A stretch of DNA of 64,000 nucleotides. Source: Thelephora terrestris. Taxonomy: Eukaryota > Basidiomycota > Agaricomycetes > Thelephorales > Thelephoraceae. Positions within the stretch are counted from its first letter, which is position 1; every line of letters starts with the position of its first letter. The stretch is from positions 124,001 through 188,000 of the forward strand of contig WIUZ02000018.1 of assembly GCA_015956445.1 (NCBI GenBank), written 5' to 3'. Position numbers and translations under genes: made by a program. Below the pieces are notes generated by a model that saw nothing but the letters and a program-made list of their open reading frames with translations, searched no databases and was not told where the DNA came from. Positions 1 to 10,859 of the stretch are shown piece after piece.

Positions 1-2
1 CC

Positions 3-344
3 CGGTTCTCTATATCACCTGATCATCACATTAAACTTGCCCTTTGCTGCCTGAAGCTCTTGAATGAGTTTCCAGAGAGGAACCACTGGGCGATCTCTAG
101 TGATTCTACTTTTGCAGAGTGTAATGAGTTGAGGGGGAGGATTAGGCAGAGTGATGTTTATGAAGCTCTTGTGTATGCATCCAAGTCATGGTATCAGCAC
201 CTTGCCACATCAAAGTACCCAACTGCAGATGTACTTTCTGCTCTATCCCATTTTCTTGGGCAGGAGTTCCTTTTCTGGGCATCGATGATGCCTCTTGTTA
301 GGGCAAGAATTGCATTGAGGGAAGTCATTTCGTGGCTGATAAAG
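3..344 (+). pseudogene. C-terminal fragment of a NACHT/NLR-like protein, cut by the left edge
   Basis: An open frame runs in from the left edge and reads LALCCLKLLNEFPERN, then a stretch ending VYEALVYASKSWYQHL and FLGQEFLFWASMMPL. This is the helical region that follows the NACHT ATPase and precedes WD40 repeats in Agaricomycete NLR-like proteins, where 'ALCCL', 'ALxYAxxxWxxHL' and 'FLFWLEVLSLL' type blocks recur. A usable donor (AAAG/GTGTGTGA) follows IALREVISWLIK near 344. Beyond it I found no convincing continuation or WD40 repeats, and the sequence becomes AT-rich, so I call it a truncated copy. The missing N-terminal effector and NACHT domains lie outside the window, so an intact gene with short 3' exons cannot be excluded. 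NLR-like proteins are proposed to act in non-self recognition and programmed cell death; no function can be assigned to this fragment. Confidence 0.55.
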
Positions 345-1669
345 GTGTGTGAAGGTTTTTATCACTATTGTTCAGTCCCTTGGTACTCAGCATTTTGTTT
401 AGGTCTCTACTGACATTAACATGAATTTGGCACAGTCTGTCTCATATCTTTACAATTTTGCAGAGTTAAGCTAATTTTTCATTTAGATCCTTGAGCATAA
501 TCAAAGAAAATCACAAAGCATTCTTTAGGGCAATTTCTTTTCGTAGGCTTGGCTCTTTTTGGAAGATCACTCAGATCTCCGACCTTGCACAAGAAGTCAG
601 CCAAGCAATCAAGCTGGAACTGTTGGTCGTATCAAGGGTTCCACAATAGACTATTATTCAGTAGTTTTTGATTGTAAATGTTGCAAAGCTACTTATGGTA
701 AAAGCTTATTGTGAAGGCACCCTAGTTGGTATGTACTTCACAATTGCCAACTAAATTTCATTGTTGGCATCTTTCTTTTCTCCTATCCTCCTGCACCTCT
801 CTGGGATTGTTCATGTTATGAGTCACATGAACATACATTCTTCTCATTTACCTCACCATCTACACTGAGTATCTTGCATGGATTCTTCAAACATCTGTTT
901 TATATGGGCTTCCTATAAAGATGCATGACTTCTCCCCAATCCTTGAGCTGTGTTGGAGCTAGACCACCCCAAGTGACCAAACATTATTGTCCAAGCCAAG
1001 ACAGGCCAGGTATGGGAGAGAAAGGTTTGTGGTGATTTCTTAATGCCTCCTACAGTCCATAGCGTCAGACAATGTTAAGGTGCAAATGGCTCATTGGATA
1101 TCTAACTTGCATGAATCAGACTTGAATTGAGAACCCCACACATATCCCACGGTGCCAACATATCATGATTGGGGCGATCAAGGGTGGGAGGACTGGTTCA
1201 GCAAAGTGTCTTTGAGCTGAGGGAGAAAGTTATTAGGGTCTGGATAGAAATGATTGGGAGTGGATGAAAACAGAGTCTGAAATTCAGAGTGCAAAGCAAG
1301 GGAGAGCAGAATCATACACCTGGGATTGGTTTTGTCAACTACATGCTCTAGTAAACAGTGATATTAGTTTGGGCCATTGTGCCACCAAAGTCCAGTGGAG
1401 GGATATGGAGAAGTGGAGTAGGTGTTGTGAGATAGCGCTTGATCATTGACAGTCTTGCTGGATCTGTGTGCTGCAGGATCTGTTTCATCAGTAAAGTAGT
1501 CACTCGATTATTTCAACTTATTTGATTATCCGAGATTATTTTGATTATTTTGAACTTACTTTTTCAAAATTCGCGCGTGTTTTGCACGAGAAAATAAAGA
1601 GGAAATAAGATTGATCAGAAGTAAAAAATAATATTCGTGCTCAACATCGTGTTTACAGTGACCGGGAGA
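345..1669. other. AT-rich non-coding stretch after the NLR fragment
   Basis: No gene supported. Weak coding-like scraps occur around 540-640, possibly further decayed NLR sequence. A 61-codon frame at 1264-1449 (plus) matches nothing I know. The last ~170 bases (1500-1669) are rich in GATTATTT-type AT motifs and probably form the 3' flank or terminal part of the Plavaka element. Confidence 0.5.
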
Positions 1670-4600
1670 CTAAAACAAAGTTTCGAAGGAATGGTAATCA
1701 ATATATTTGTTGAGGTAGAAAGCCTTGAACGCGTTGAGTGTGTGGGTGAAGTTAATCTCCCTCGGGATGGGAGTGTCGTCTTTGAATACAGGCAAAAGAT
1801 GGGCGGCGCGGACAATGAAATCAATGTGAATCACCGACATTAATCTGAACCCGTCCCTGTTGTAGTCCGGCTCGAAGACCCACATGCCATTGTCGGGGTC
1901 CGGATCATCAAAGCTCTTGCAGAATTCGTGGATAAGCGCACATTTGAAGACCTCCTCCTCGAGTGCGAACAAAAAGAACAGATGAACTCTTGCAACTTCA
2001 AAACCCCTGGCTCCTGGCATATCCGAACCAGTGTGGAGGAGGACACAATCGCGACGTGGTGCTATGATGCCACTTGTTTTCCACTTCGGGGTGGACCGGA
2101 TCATTTCGCGGTAGAGACCTCCGATGCCGGGAGAATTGCTCGGAGCGCAGAACACCGCCTTGGCCGAATGGAAGACAGAGATGTCTTCAATGGAGTCGAT
2201 AGACGGGCAGGCAGAGACAGAAGGGGCCCCAGCGGAGTTGGGATTCTGGTGGTAGAAGAGGAAAATCCGGACGAGTGCTTCAAGGTTTTCTTGTTTGATA
2301 TGTTTGCCGAGCTCCCAGATTGACCCGAGAGGATAGCCGCGTGCTGTGTTGACAGTGTAAGTGATGATAAGACGTAAGATGTTGAGGGATACTCACCGCA
2401 CTTCAGCGCGAGGGTGATATCGCTCAATGGGGGTGGCCCATCGACTGGACCTGTCACGGCATCCTCATCCTCATCGGCATCGAGATCCTGGCCGTCCTCG
2501 CTCTCAGAATCTGAGTCGGGATCTGTGTCGCTGTTGTTGTCTTTGGCGTCCTCAAGGGCTTCGCGAAGCCTGTCAATCACCTCACTGAGGCAAGTGCCGT
2601 CCAGCATGCCGCATGACGAGAAGTCAGTCCGTGCGGTGGCAAGCTTATCATTTCTGGTGTTGATCATGAGCATCTGACCAAGCGCTTCATACCGACTGGA
2701 CCGGCGCCATGGCTTCTTAACGGCAACGATGTGTTTGGACTCGGTAATTGACGAGGAAAGCCCATTTGGCGCCCCAAACTTCTCAATATGGTGACGATAG
2801 TGAGTGAGGGAATGCTGCCGAGGGAGTGAGAAACCAGTTGGGCGTACGCCGGACTCCCGAAAGATTTCACGGTGGTGGTGGAACCTGCCGAGAGCGTTGT
2901 CGAGGGCGGTCAACAAGACCTCGGCAATGGTGTCCTGGCGTACAATATAGCAGAAATCTAGAAATGCGGTGAGGGTCTTGATGATGTCAACCGAAACGAT
3001 GCCTTCCAGCGCGGTGGTGAAGACCTTCATGAATGCCTTGGAATCATTTCCAGTCCACTGCTGAAAATTTCGCCCCTGTTTGAATCTTCGGAGGCCAGGA
3101 AACAGGGGGACCAGGGAAATTCTAGGAGAAAGATGAGGAACAATCGGAACATTGATCAAAATTGTGTACCTGTGATCGATTTCATCGAGGAGCCGTGACC
3201 CCTCCGAGGAACCATGCACAATCTTGAGATATTCCTCAACCCACGTGATGAGATGATCCTTGAATGTTCCCTTGATGACTTGATGAAGGAGGTCTGGGCT
3301 GAGAAGTTTGTAGATATCTGCGCGGGGAAAGCTGGCCGTGAATGGCTGGGATCAAAGGTCAGCACGTGTTCTGGAGAGAGTGAAGGTGGTCAATGCACCA
3401 GAAAGTCGGATACCATTCCATGATGGAACCACAGTGTGTCATCGTCCTCTGCCTCGAGAAGTGCGAACATCTTCTCCCGAGTCCGCAGTTCGGCTGTCGG
3501 ATCATCAAGGTTTTGAGGGTCGGCTTCACACCTGAAGAGGAACCAGTTAGTGCGTGAGTGTTGCATGGGACATGGATTATACAGACGTGACACACCAGCC
3601 ATAAACAGTCCCCGCGGCAACCGACTGCTCGGGATAATCGGTGATTTCGGGGCCAAGGCCATAGATCACCCGGCGGAAGTGATGATCAGAGCATCGGACA
3701 AGATCCCACGTCAACATGAGAGGTTTGATGGCGGAATTGACAACTGTCAGACATCTGTGGAAAAGGCGGCGGCGGAAATCACGGAAGAGCTCGTCCTTTG
3801 CATCTTCCCGAGTACCTATGGGGCGATGCGTTAGATCACACGTGCTAACGAGAAAGAGAGAGTACCTTTGGGAATAGGAAGGAAGCCGATTAAAACAAGT
3901 GCATCCTTATGTGCTCGTCGAAGGCGGTTGTGCACGTTGCCAACCGAAAGGTAAATGGGGTGATATGAGTGCTGGCCAGTCGCAACTGAGACGGTCGTCT
4001 TGTCAGTCCCAAGGATGATCGGAACGAACATCGCGCCATGTGTCCTAGGGTCCGTTGCAATAGCGTCCTGTAATCCGGGGAAGTTAATAAACGACGAGCT
4101 CGTAGTAAGCGTCTACGTACACACTGATCCCATGCCCAGTTCCCGCTCATAAAATCGCGATACTGCCGTTCCTCGTCTTTGAAGTCACGGTGAGGGGCGT
4201 AGTCGATACCCGAGGCAAACTCAGGGTTCGCGAGGAGGTGGTGGATGATCTTCCTAGGGTCACGGTACCAGAAGTGGTATTCGGTCTTCATCCACTCCGG
4301 TACCGGACCAGCGTCGGGGCGGAGCCATTGGTACTGGGTGGTGTAAGACTTCCATGGGACGGATCCTAATTTGATTGCATCGATCCGCGTGAGGAGGTCC
4401 TGATGATCGATGAGAGGGGGGAGGTCACCATGTGGGATGAGCGTGGCGGTCCAAAGGTCGAGGATATGGTTGATGAGGCTTTGAGAGAGGTTGGCTTTGA
4501 GGTACAGAACTTCAGCGAGCTCGAATCCAGCCCGCGATTTGAACGGGGTCCAGTCGTTGTTGGCCTTTTGGGGTGGTGGTGCTGGTGGTGAGTTGGGTGG

Positions 4601-4834
4601 GAGAAAATTTCCGAGGTGATCGCAAGGCGTTCCTGTAAATTCTCATCAGATTGATGATGAAGGAATGGGGAGGAAGGAGTTACCGCTGAGTAGCGGGTGG
4701 TACTCGCAACGCAAATTTTGGATGGGATGGGCGGGCTGGGCGGGTTGGCGGTGGACCGAGGAATGTTGAGTAAGTCCACCAACGGACTTGCAAATCTTCC
4801 CACATCTGCTGCAGGCGAAGAACAGCGGACCCAT
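1670..4834 (-). CDS. Plavaka-family transposase, apparently intact, multi-exon
   Basis: The start is taken at 4834 because it opens a C2H2 finger (CSRCGKICKSVGGLTQHSSVHR-type, C-x2-C-x12-H-x4-H), the usual N-terminus of Plavaka proteins. After a ~50-bp intron come W-T-P-F-K-S-R, F-ELAEVLYLKANLS and WYRDPRKIIHHLLANPEF, then YAPHRDFKDEERQYRDFMSG, all hallmarks of the family. Next exons give MFVPIILGTDKTTVS, YLSVGNVHNRLRRAH and LVLIGFLPIPK, and later PDLLHQVIKGTFKDHL, a GxNFxQWTGNDSKA-type block and HIEKFGAPNGLSSSITESKH. An acidic D/E/S linker (about 2430-2560) precedes the C-terminal domain, which ends NKYIDYHSFETLF. Every piece stays open and splices with ordinary small introns, giving roughly 1,000 residues, so the gene looks functional. 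Plavaka elements are a basidiomycete DNA-transposon group. I did not find the element's terminal inverted repeats by eye. Confidence 0.85.
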
Positions 4835-5695
4835 GAAGGGCGAATCACTGGGTGGCTTGCGGTAACGAAGGGGAATCGAAGGAGGAATGAGACAAGAGTG
4901 TCGAAGTGGCAGCGGAGCGTTGCTGGCGTGAGGAACCGAGGGCGCGAGGGACAGGAACTTAAGGAACTTGTGACAGGTCACAAGCCTGCTTCCCAACACA
5001 TGGTGATGTGATGGGCGCGGCGATTTTACGAAGTCAAGTCCCACCCACTCTTCTCGCCCTGCCTTCTCACTCCTCACCTCCCACCGCTGACACTTCCGAT
5101 TCCCTCATCTCTCTTCTTCCCACGTCCTGGCCAACAACGCGGCTACTGCTCTACACACAAGACATTTCAGCAGTGAATAGGTCCCAGCAACCTGGCGTGC
5201 CAGCCCACCTCATTGATGTCGCTGGCGTCGACGATGCCAATTTTTTCAGCATCAAGTCCACCAATCTTCCCTATGTTCACTCCCCCAGCGTCGATGGCAT
5301 CAGTTTCTCCAGCACCAGCCATATCGATTTTCGTGATGCCCGCTCCTTCAATTCTCAAGATGTTCGCTGGATCAAGTTCTGCAATGCCCGCGGGTCCAAG
5401 CTTCGCAGCGCTAGCCGCTTCAATCTTGGAGGTGCCGATGCCAACCGGGTGGTCGATTGGAACGGGAAACGTCACCCTCGCCTCTCAGTAAGTCCTCGTT
5501 ACCATCACCGAGACCGCCCACAACGATTCTGACCACTCGGATTCCAGGAGAAGCAACAAGACCCTTCCGAAACTGCCATTCTGTGCACTCGTTCTTATCA
5601 CACTCCCCTTCTCCGAAGAACAGACGGAGTTGCCTCAAGAGCCCCAACTGTCCTGCACCCGTACATCTCCCTTCGAACTTGGATTCCTCTCGTGC
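4835..5695. other. Upstream region with a repetitive Ala/Gly/Ile-Asp-rich frame
   Basis: This stretch holds the 5' flank of the Plavaka gene and a compositionally odd block at about 5167-5490. There the minus frame repeats short I/D/A/G units such as KIGGLDAEKIGIVDASDI, and the plus frame repeats P/A/S/M units. Open frames on both strands with short-period repetition point to low-complexity DNA rather than a gene, though an unrecognised repetitive protein is possible. Confidence 0.35.
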
Positions 5696-5703
5696 TATAA
5701 AAG
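5696..5703 (+). promoter_or_regulatory. TATA box, probable promoter of the DUF6532-type gene
   Basis: TATAAAAG lies in a CT-rich setting about 116 bases upstream of the first LTR insertion. If the two insertions are mentally removed, the first plausible ATG of the DUF6532-type gene (8255) would lie roughly 165 bases downstream, a normal promoter spacing. Confidence 0.5.
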
Positions 5704-6281
5704 AGAACCTGTACGTTCCGTCGTCTCTCCCATCCTCACCTTCTCCCCCTTCCGTTCGTTCATTTCTCTCACCACCTCATCACTCTTTTACTCTAGTCTC
5801 TCTCACTCAGTATGGTGTCTGTGATGATTTCGCCGTTTACCCCCTTTCATTTCCTTTATTTAACGCCTCATCACCACTAAGTCAGTTGGTGCCCTGCCCT
5901 AAACATGGCGGTAAACTGTTTATTATGCCATATGCCCTATGCCTAACGATTCAAAGTCCAATACGTGGAACGTGCTACTAGTCAAGATACCCCAGAAGAC
6001 CCGAGGTATAATACATGAACATGTACCGGCGAACCTTCATACGAAGATTCCCCCTACCTGGCCCTCCGTTGCCCCTGGACGACTAGTAGATATTCAGGCT
6101 ACCGACAACAAGGGATGTATTAATAAGTGTCGCGCGTTGACCTCTCGCAGAAGTCAACCGGCTTATTAATCTGACCCTTGGATTGGACTTACGAAAACCA
6201 TTATGCTTTACGACCCATGGATCATATGCAATGAACAAGAAAGAAGATTAATTCCAAGGAGACAAAGTACAAAAGAGTTAT

Positions 6282-7513
6282 CTAATCAATATCTCTGCGG
6301 ATCCTTTGTACAGTCTCCAAGGCGGCCCTCACCAACTCCTCATTCGCCCAGTTCTGCTCCCTAATCTCGTTCGGGTCCACGTCCGACAGGTCCTCGTAAT
6401 CTGGAAGTTCCGTGTCAGAGTTCGGTTCACTATCAGGAACGAACTCGGCATACGGGTCGTACTCCAGGGCGGGCCATTGACGACGAGCACCCCAAGGAGT
6501 AGACACGAATTCAGAACGAGGAGCAGGAGTATCCCTACGGACAACTCCAACATTCCTATAGAACTCCTCCTCCTGAATCTCCACAACCTCGTCATCAATG
6601 GGGACCAACCTGTTCTCATATTGGACCACAAGACGAGCAGGCGGAGACTCAGCCCGCTCCGGAACTTCCAACTCCACTCGAACCTCCGGCTCGTTACATC
6701 TCCTCTGGAGATCCCGGACTTCTCCGGTCAACTCGGAGATACGACGATTAAGGCGAACCTAAAACGAATAGGGTTAGAAGATGACAAAAACCTTCAACCC
6801 CTACTCGTTACCTTATCGTCCTCCAATTCTCCGGTCTTGGTAACCAGAGCCCGAACCAGGTCTTTGAGAGTAGTCACCTCTCCCTAAAGGAAATGATAGG
6901 GTTAGAGAAGCCAATTATCTCCCGACCCCACATTTACCTTCAACGAATCGATATCGGCTCCCTGCCGAACAACGCTATCTTCCTGTCCGTGAATTACACC
7001 TTGCATATCCTCCTTCCAGTTCTCCAACGCTTCTATCTCCTCACGACGAACATCAACACGTTCATTGACGTGAGCCACTTCATCCATTAACATGGACCCA
7101 ACGTTCCCCGTATGGAGAACGCTGGCCTCCAACACGGAGTTGAAGGTCTCGTTGGACTCCGTCATGAACTCGACACCCCTATTGAGGAGTTCGTTCGCAT
7201 ACGGGTTAGTCTCGATACGCGCCAACTTGCGCCGAGACACCCTACGAGCGGCCTGGAGAAAATCCCTGAAACCTAAAAGGAGTTAGCTTGCATTCCTAAA
7301 CCGGAATGCGCAAGCAGGGCCCCCACCTAAATCAGAGAATCCCTCATTAGGGTCGGCGGTGGCGGTCCGGTCCATGATAGCTCCCAAAGTGGGATAAGGA
7401 CGAGACGGATCACGGCGGGCATGGGAGAAGCAGTCGATGTTGTAGTTACTCTCCTGAACAGGAGAGTAAGAGGTGGAACGACGAGTAGGAACACGAGTTT
7501 GAGCACGAGGCAT
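6282..7513 (-). CDS. LTR-borne antisense gene, four exons, coiled-coil protein (copy 1)
   Basis: Exons 7513-7327, 7272-6938, 6883-6812 and 6758-6282 join in frame through three small GT-AG introns into 356 residues. Residues ~1-60 are basic and Pro/Arg/Ser-rich (MPRAQTRVPTRR...). About 85-150 contain NELLNRGVEFMTESNETFNSV and a helical V/E/R-rich region. About 150-230 form heptad-like coiled coil (EIEALENWKEDM, LKDLVRALVTKTGELEDDK, RISELTGEVRDLQRR). The C-terminal third is acidic and ends ALETVQRIRRDID. I recognise no known domain. A minus-strand TATA box lies ~60 bases upstream of the ATG. Copy 2 preserves all four exons, so this is a real gene family travelling inside the element. A structural or DNA-binding role is a guess from the basic head, coiled coil and acidic tail. 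Confidence 0.65.
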
Positions 7514-7573
7514 GTTGGTGGTGTGTAACAAAGGGTGGTTTGTTGGAAGACCAGTCATCCAACCCCCTTTGGT

Positions 7574-7579
7574 TATATA
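7574..7579 (-). promoter_or_regulatory. Antisense TATA box for the LTR-borne gene, copy 1
   Basis: On the minus strand the sequence reads GTATATAACC about 60 bases upstream of the ATG at 7513. The same box sits at 10229-10234 in copy 2, at matching distance from its ATG at 10170. Confidence 0.5.
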
Positions 7580-7943
7580 CCAAATGCCACGCCCCCTCCA
7601 CGACTCAGGAGTTGAGTCATCTTTTCTATTGTTTACTGCGCATGACCCACATGACATCATATGCCCCTATTTCTTAGTCATATGCTCCCCTTTTGCCATT
7701 GGCTGTTAGTCAGCCATACCCACATTCCTTCCGAACATTCTCAGGATGCGTCATGCTTTGTAACTGCTTTGTAATGCTCTCAAATTGCTATTGGCCGCCA
7801 CACTTTCGTTTATCAGCTGATAATTTGTAGCATTAGTCACCACGTAACGCACAGACCATGCAGTGCTGTGCACAGACCATGTTTGTCTGTGTTTGTATCC
7901 ATAGTGTAGTTACATGTCACTGTCACGTCACAAATCTAAGTAG

Positions 7944-7951
7944 TATATATA
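7944..7951 (+). promoter_or_regulatory. Sense TATA box of the LTR, copy 1
   Basis: TATATATA followed after ~25 bases by the segment GTACTCCTTAGATTTG, which would be the R region start. In copy 2 the box (10598-10603) is TATATA, shorter by one TA unit. Confidence 0.5.
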
Positions 7952-8468
7952 CTCAGAGTAGTTTAGCCTGTACTCCTTAGATTTGTTATCATCAGACTCT
8001 CCGTGACCTCTACTGCTGTGTGCTTAGAGCAAGAGTGCCTGAAGACCCTTGTCTCCTTCTTTCTCCTCTCTTTCAATCTAGTCTGTGAAGAGACTTCCGA
8101 TATCCCTGGGTTTGCAACAGGGTTATAACTGTGTGTTTGATCCTTGAAGTGATAGGTTTGGATAGCAAGAGTGCTATTGAACTGTAGAGGTCGCATCGGC
8201 CTGACAGTGTTGACTCGTGCAAGGAACAAGGACGCTCGCCCAGCGGTGCCTGTCATGACCGAGGCCGCAAAAATCAAGGCCGGTATCCCAACCAAGAAGC
8301 GGACCAAAGCACCCACCAAGAACGATCAGATCCGAGAACTTCAAGCACGTCTGGCCGCCTTCGAACATCCAGACGAGACTGCCGCCCTTTCGAAGGAACC
8401 TCTCGTACGTCCGCTTCGCCTTTCAAATGAGTCTGCCGTCTGATCACGCCTCAAGTTCATGAGGGACA

Positions 8469-10859
8469 GTGTGATTATTTCGCCGTTTACCCCCTTTCAT
8501 TTCCTTTATTTAACGCCTCATCACCACTAAGTCAGTTGGTGCCCTGCCCTAAACATGGCGGTAAACTGTTTATTATGCCATATGCCCTATGCCTAACGAT
8601 TCAAAGTCCAATACGTGGAACGTGCTACTAGTCAAGATACCCCAGAAGACCCGAGGTATAATACGTGAACATGTACCGGCGAACCTTCATACGAAGATTC
8701 CCCCTACCTGGCCCTCCGTTGCCCCTGGACGATTAGTAGATATTCAGGCTACCGACAACAAGGGATGTATTAATAAGTGTCGCGCGTTGACCTCTCGCAG
8801 AAGTCAACCGGCTTATTAATCTGACCCTTGGATTGGACTTACGAAAACCATTATGTTTTACGACTCATGGATCATGCACAATAGACAAGACAAAAGAATA
8901 ATTCCAAGGAAGTTTCAAGTACAAAAGAGTTATTTAATCAATATCTCTGCGAATCCTTTGTACTACTTCCAAGGCCGACCTCACCAACTCCTCGTTCAAC
9001 CAATTCTGTTCCCGGATCTCGTTTGGATCCACGTCCGACAAGTCATCGTAATCTGGAAGCTCCGTGTCAGAGTTCGGTTCGCTATCAGGAACGAACTCGG
9101 CGTACGGGTCGTACTCCAGGGCGGGCCATTGACGACGAGCACCCCAAGGAGTAGACACGAATTCAGGACGAGGAGTGTCCCTACGGACGACTCCTACGTT
9201 CTGGTAAAACTCGTCGCTCCCAATCTCAACGACCTCGTCATCAATAGGAACCAACCTATTCTCATATTGGACAACGAGACGAGCAGGCGGAGACTCGGCC
9301 CGCTCCGGAACTTCCAACTCTTCCTCCTCAACTCGGACCTCCGGCTCGCTGCACCTCCTCTGGAGATCCCGGACTTCTCCGGTCAACTCGGAAATACGAC
9401 GATTAAGGCGAACCTAAAATGAATAAGGTTAGAAGACATTAAAAACCTTCAACCCCTACCCGTTACCTTATCGTCCTCCAATTCTCCAGTCTTGGTAACC
9501 AGAGCCCGTACCAAGTCCTTGAGGGTAGTCACCTCTCCCTAAAAAGAAAGTTTGAGTTAGAAAGGTCAATTACTCCGGACCCAAACTTTCTTACCTTCAA
9601 CAAATCGATATCAGCCCCATGCCGAACAACGCTATCTTCTTGTCCATGGATAACACCCTGCATATCCTCCTTCCAATTCTCCAACGCTTCTATCTCCTCG
9701 CGACGAACATCAACACGTTCATTGACGTGAGCCACTTCATCCATTAGCATGGACCCAACGTTCCCCGTATGGAGAACGCTGGCCTCCAACACAGAGTTGA
9801 AGGTCTCGTTAGACTCCGTCATGAACTCCACACCCCTGTTGAGGAGTTCGTTCGCGTACGGGTTAGTCTCGATGCGCGCCAACTTACGCCGAGACACCCT
9901 ACGAGCGGCCTGGAGAAAGTCCCTGAAACCTAAAAGGAGTTAGCTTGGTTTCCTAAATCGGAACGCACAAGCAGAGCCCCCACCTAAATCAGAGAACCCC
10001 TCATTAGGGTCGGCGGTGGCAGTGCGGTCCATGATGGCTCCCAAAGTGGGATAAGGGCGGGATGGATCCCGACGGGCATGGGAGAAACGGTCGATGTTGT
10101 AGTTGTTCTCCTGAACAGGAGAGTAGGAGGAAGAACGACGAGTGGGAATGCAAGTTTGAGCACGAGGCATGTTGGCTATGTAACAAAGGTGGGTTTGTTG
10201 GAAAACCAGTCATCCAACCCCCTTTGGTTATATACCAGATGCCACCCCCCTTCCACGACTCAGGAGTTGAGTCATCCTTTCTATTGTTTACTGCGCATGA
10301 CCCACATGACATCATATGCCCCTATCTTTAGTCATATGCTCCCCTTTTGCCATTGGCTGTTAGTCAGCCATACCCACATTCCTTCCGAACATTCTCAGGA
10401 TACGTCATGCTTTGTAACTGCTTTGTAATGCTCTCAAATTGCTATTGGCCGCCACACTTTCGTTTATCAGCTGATAATTTGTAGCATTAGTCACCACGTA
10501 ACGCACAGACCATGCAGTGCTGTGCACAGACCATGTTTGTCTGTGTTTGTATCCATAGTGTAGTTACATGTCACTGTCACGTCACAAATCTAAGTAGTAT
10601 ATACTCAGAGTAGTTTAGCCTGTACTCCTTAGATTTGTTATCATCAGACTCTCCGTGACCTCTACTGCTGTGTGCTTAGAGCAAGAGTGCCTGAAGACCC
10701 TTGTCTCCTTCTTTCTCCTCTCTTCCAATCTAGTCTGTGAAGAGACTTCCGATATCCCTGGGTTTGCAACAGGGTTATAACTGTGTGTTTGACCCCTGAG
10801 TGTGATAGGTTTGGATAGCAAAAGTGCTATTGAACTGTAGAGGTCGCGTCGGCCTGACA
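8469..10859 (+). mobile_element. LTR-like element, copy 2 (2,391 bp), perfect 5-bp target duplication
   Basis: Same element as 5820-8206, same orientation, 262 bp downstream. Ends TGTGATTATTTCGCC...GGCCTGACA. The flanking GACAG at 8464-8468 and 10860-10864 is a perfect 5-bp target duplication. The two copies therefore entered independently; the outer flanks (GTGTC, GACAG) do not match, which excludes a single element with two LTRs. The 3' boundary is followed directly by coding sequence of the DUF6532-type gene, not by a primer-binding site. The perfect duplication here and the mismatched one in copy 1 suggest copy 2 is the younger insertion. Confidence 0.75.
8934..10170 (-). CDS. LTR-borne antisense gene, four exons, coiled-coil protein (copy 2)
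   Basis: Exons 10170-9984, 9929-9595, 9538-9467 and 9413-8934 have the same lengths and phases as copy 1 except the last, which nets one extra codon (357 residues). Differences from copy 1 are dominated by third-position changes. The indels are in frame: an added Glu-Glu-Glu after RVE, and a shortened TPAPRSEF to TPRPEF. Introns differ more freely (for example the second intron). This pattern is what coding constraint would leave. Domains are as in copy 1: basic head, coiled coil, acidic C-terminus ending EVVQRIRRDID. No known family recognised. Confidence 0.65.

Larger units (their letters stand above)
5820..8206 (+). mobile_element. LTR-like element, copy 1 (2,387 bp), with its own target duplication
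   Basis: Nearly identical to 8469-10859. The ends are TGTGATGATTTCGCC...GGCCTGACA, i.e. TG...CA. Flanking 5-mers are GTGTC (5815-5819) and GTGTT (8207-8211), a target duplication with one change. On the plus strand a TATATATA box (7944-7951) precedes a leader-like segment ending at the element's 3' terminus, as expected for U3-R-U5 of a retrotransposon LTR. No tRNA primer-binding site follows the 3' end and no gag-pol is nearby, so it behaves as a solo LTR. It is unusually long and carries a complete spliced gene in antisense (6282-7513). The TG...CA ends plus a 5-bp duplication argue against a DNA transposon, since no inverted repeat beyond three bases is present. Confidence 0.75.

Noticed and set aside
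1500-1620. AT-rich block similar to 12480-12550 as a shared transposon end
   Set aside because: Both contain GATTATTT/CTTATTTT words, but no alignable stretch long enough to claim a common element.
5167-5532. Repetitive-protein gene on either strand
   Set aside because: Long frames on both strands over short-period repeats suggest low-complexity DNA; no start context, splice signals or family were seen.
5820-8206. DNA transposon with terminal inverted repeats
   Set aside because: Only three terminal bases pair (TGT/ACA). TG...CA ends with a 5-bp duplication fit an LTR.
5820-10859. One full LTR retrotransposon with two LTRs and a 262-bp interior
   Set aside because: Each copy has its own 5-bp duplication, the outer flanks do not match, and the middle segment encodes the start of the DUF6532-type gene and not gag-pol or a primer-binding site.
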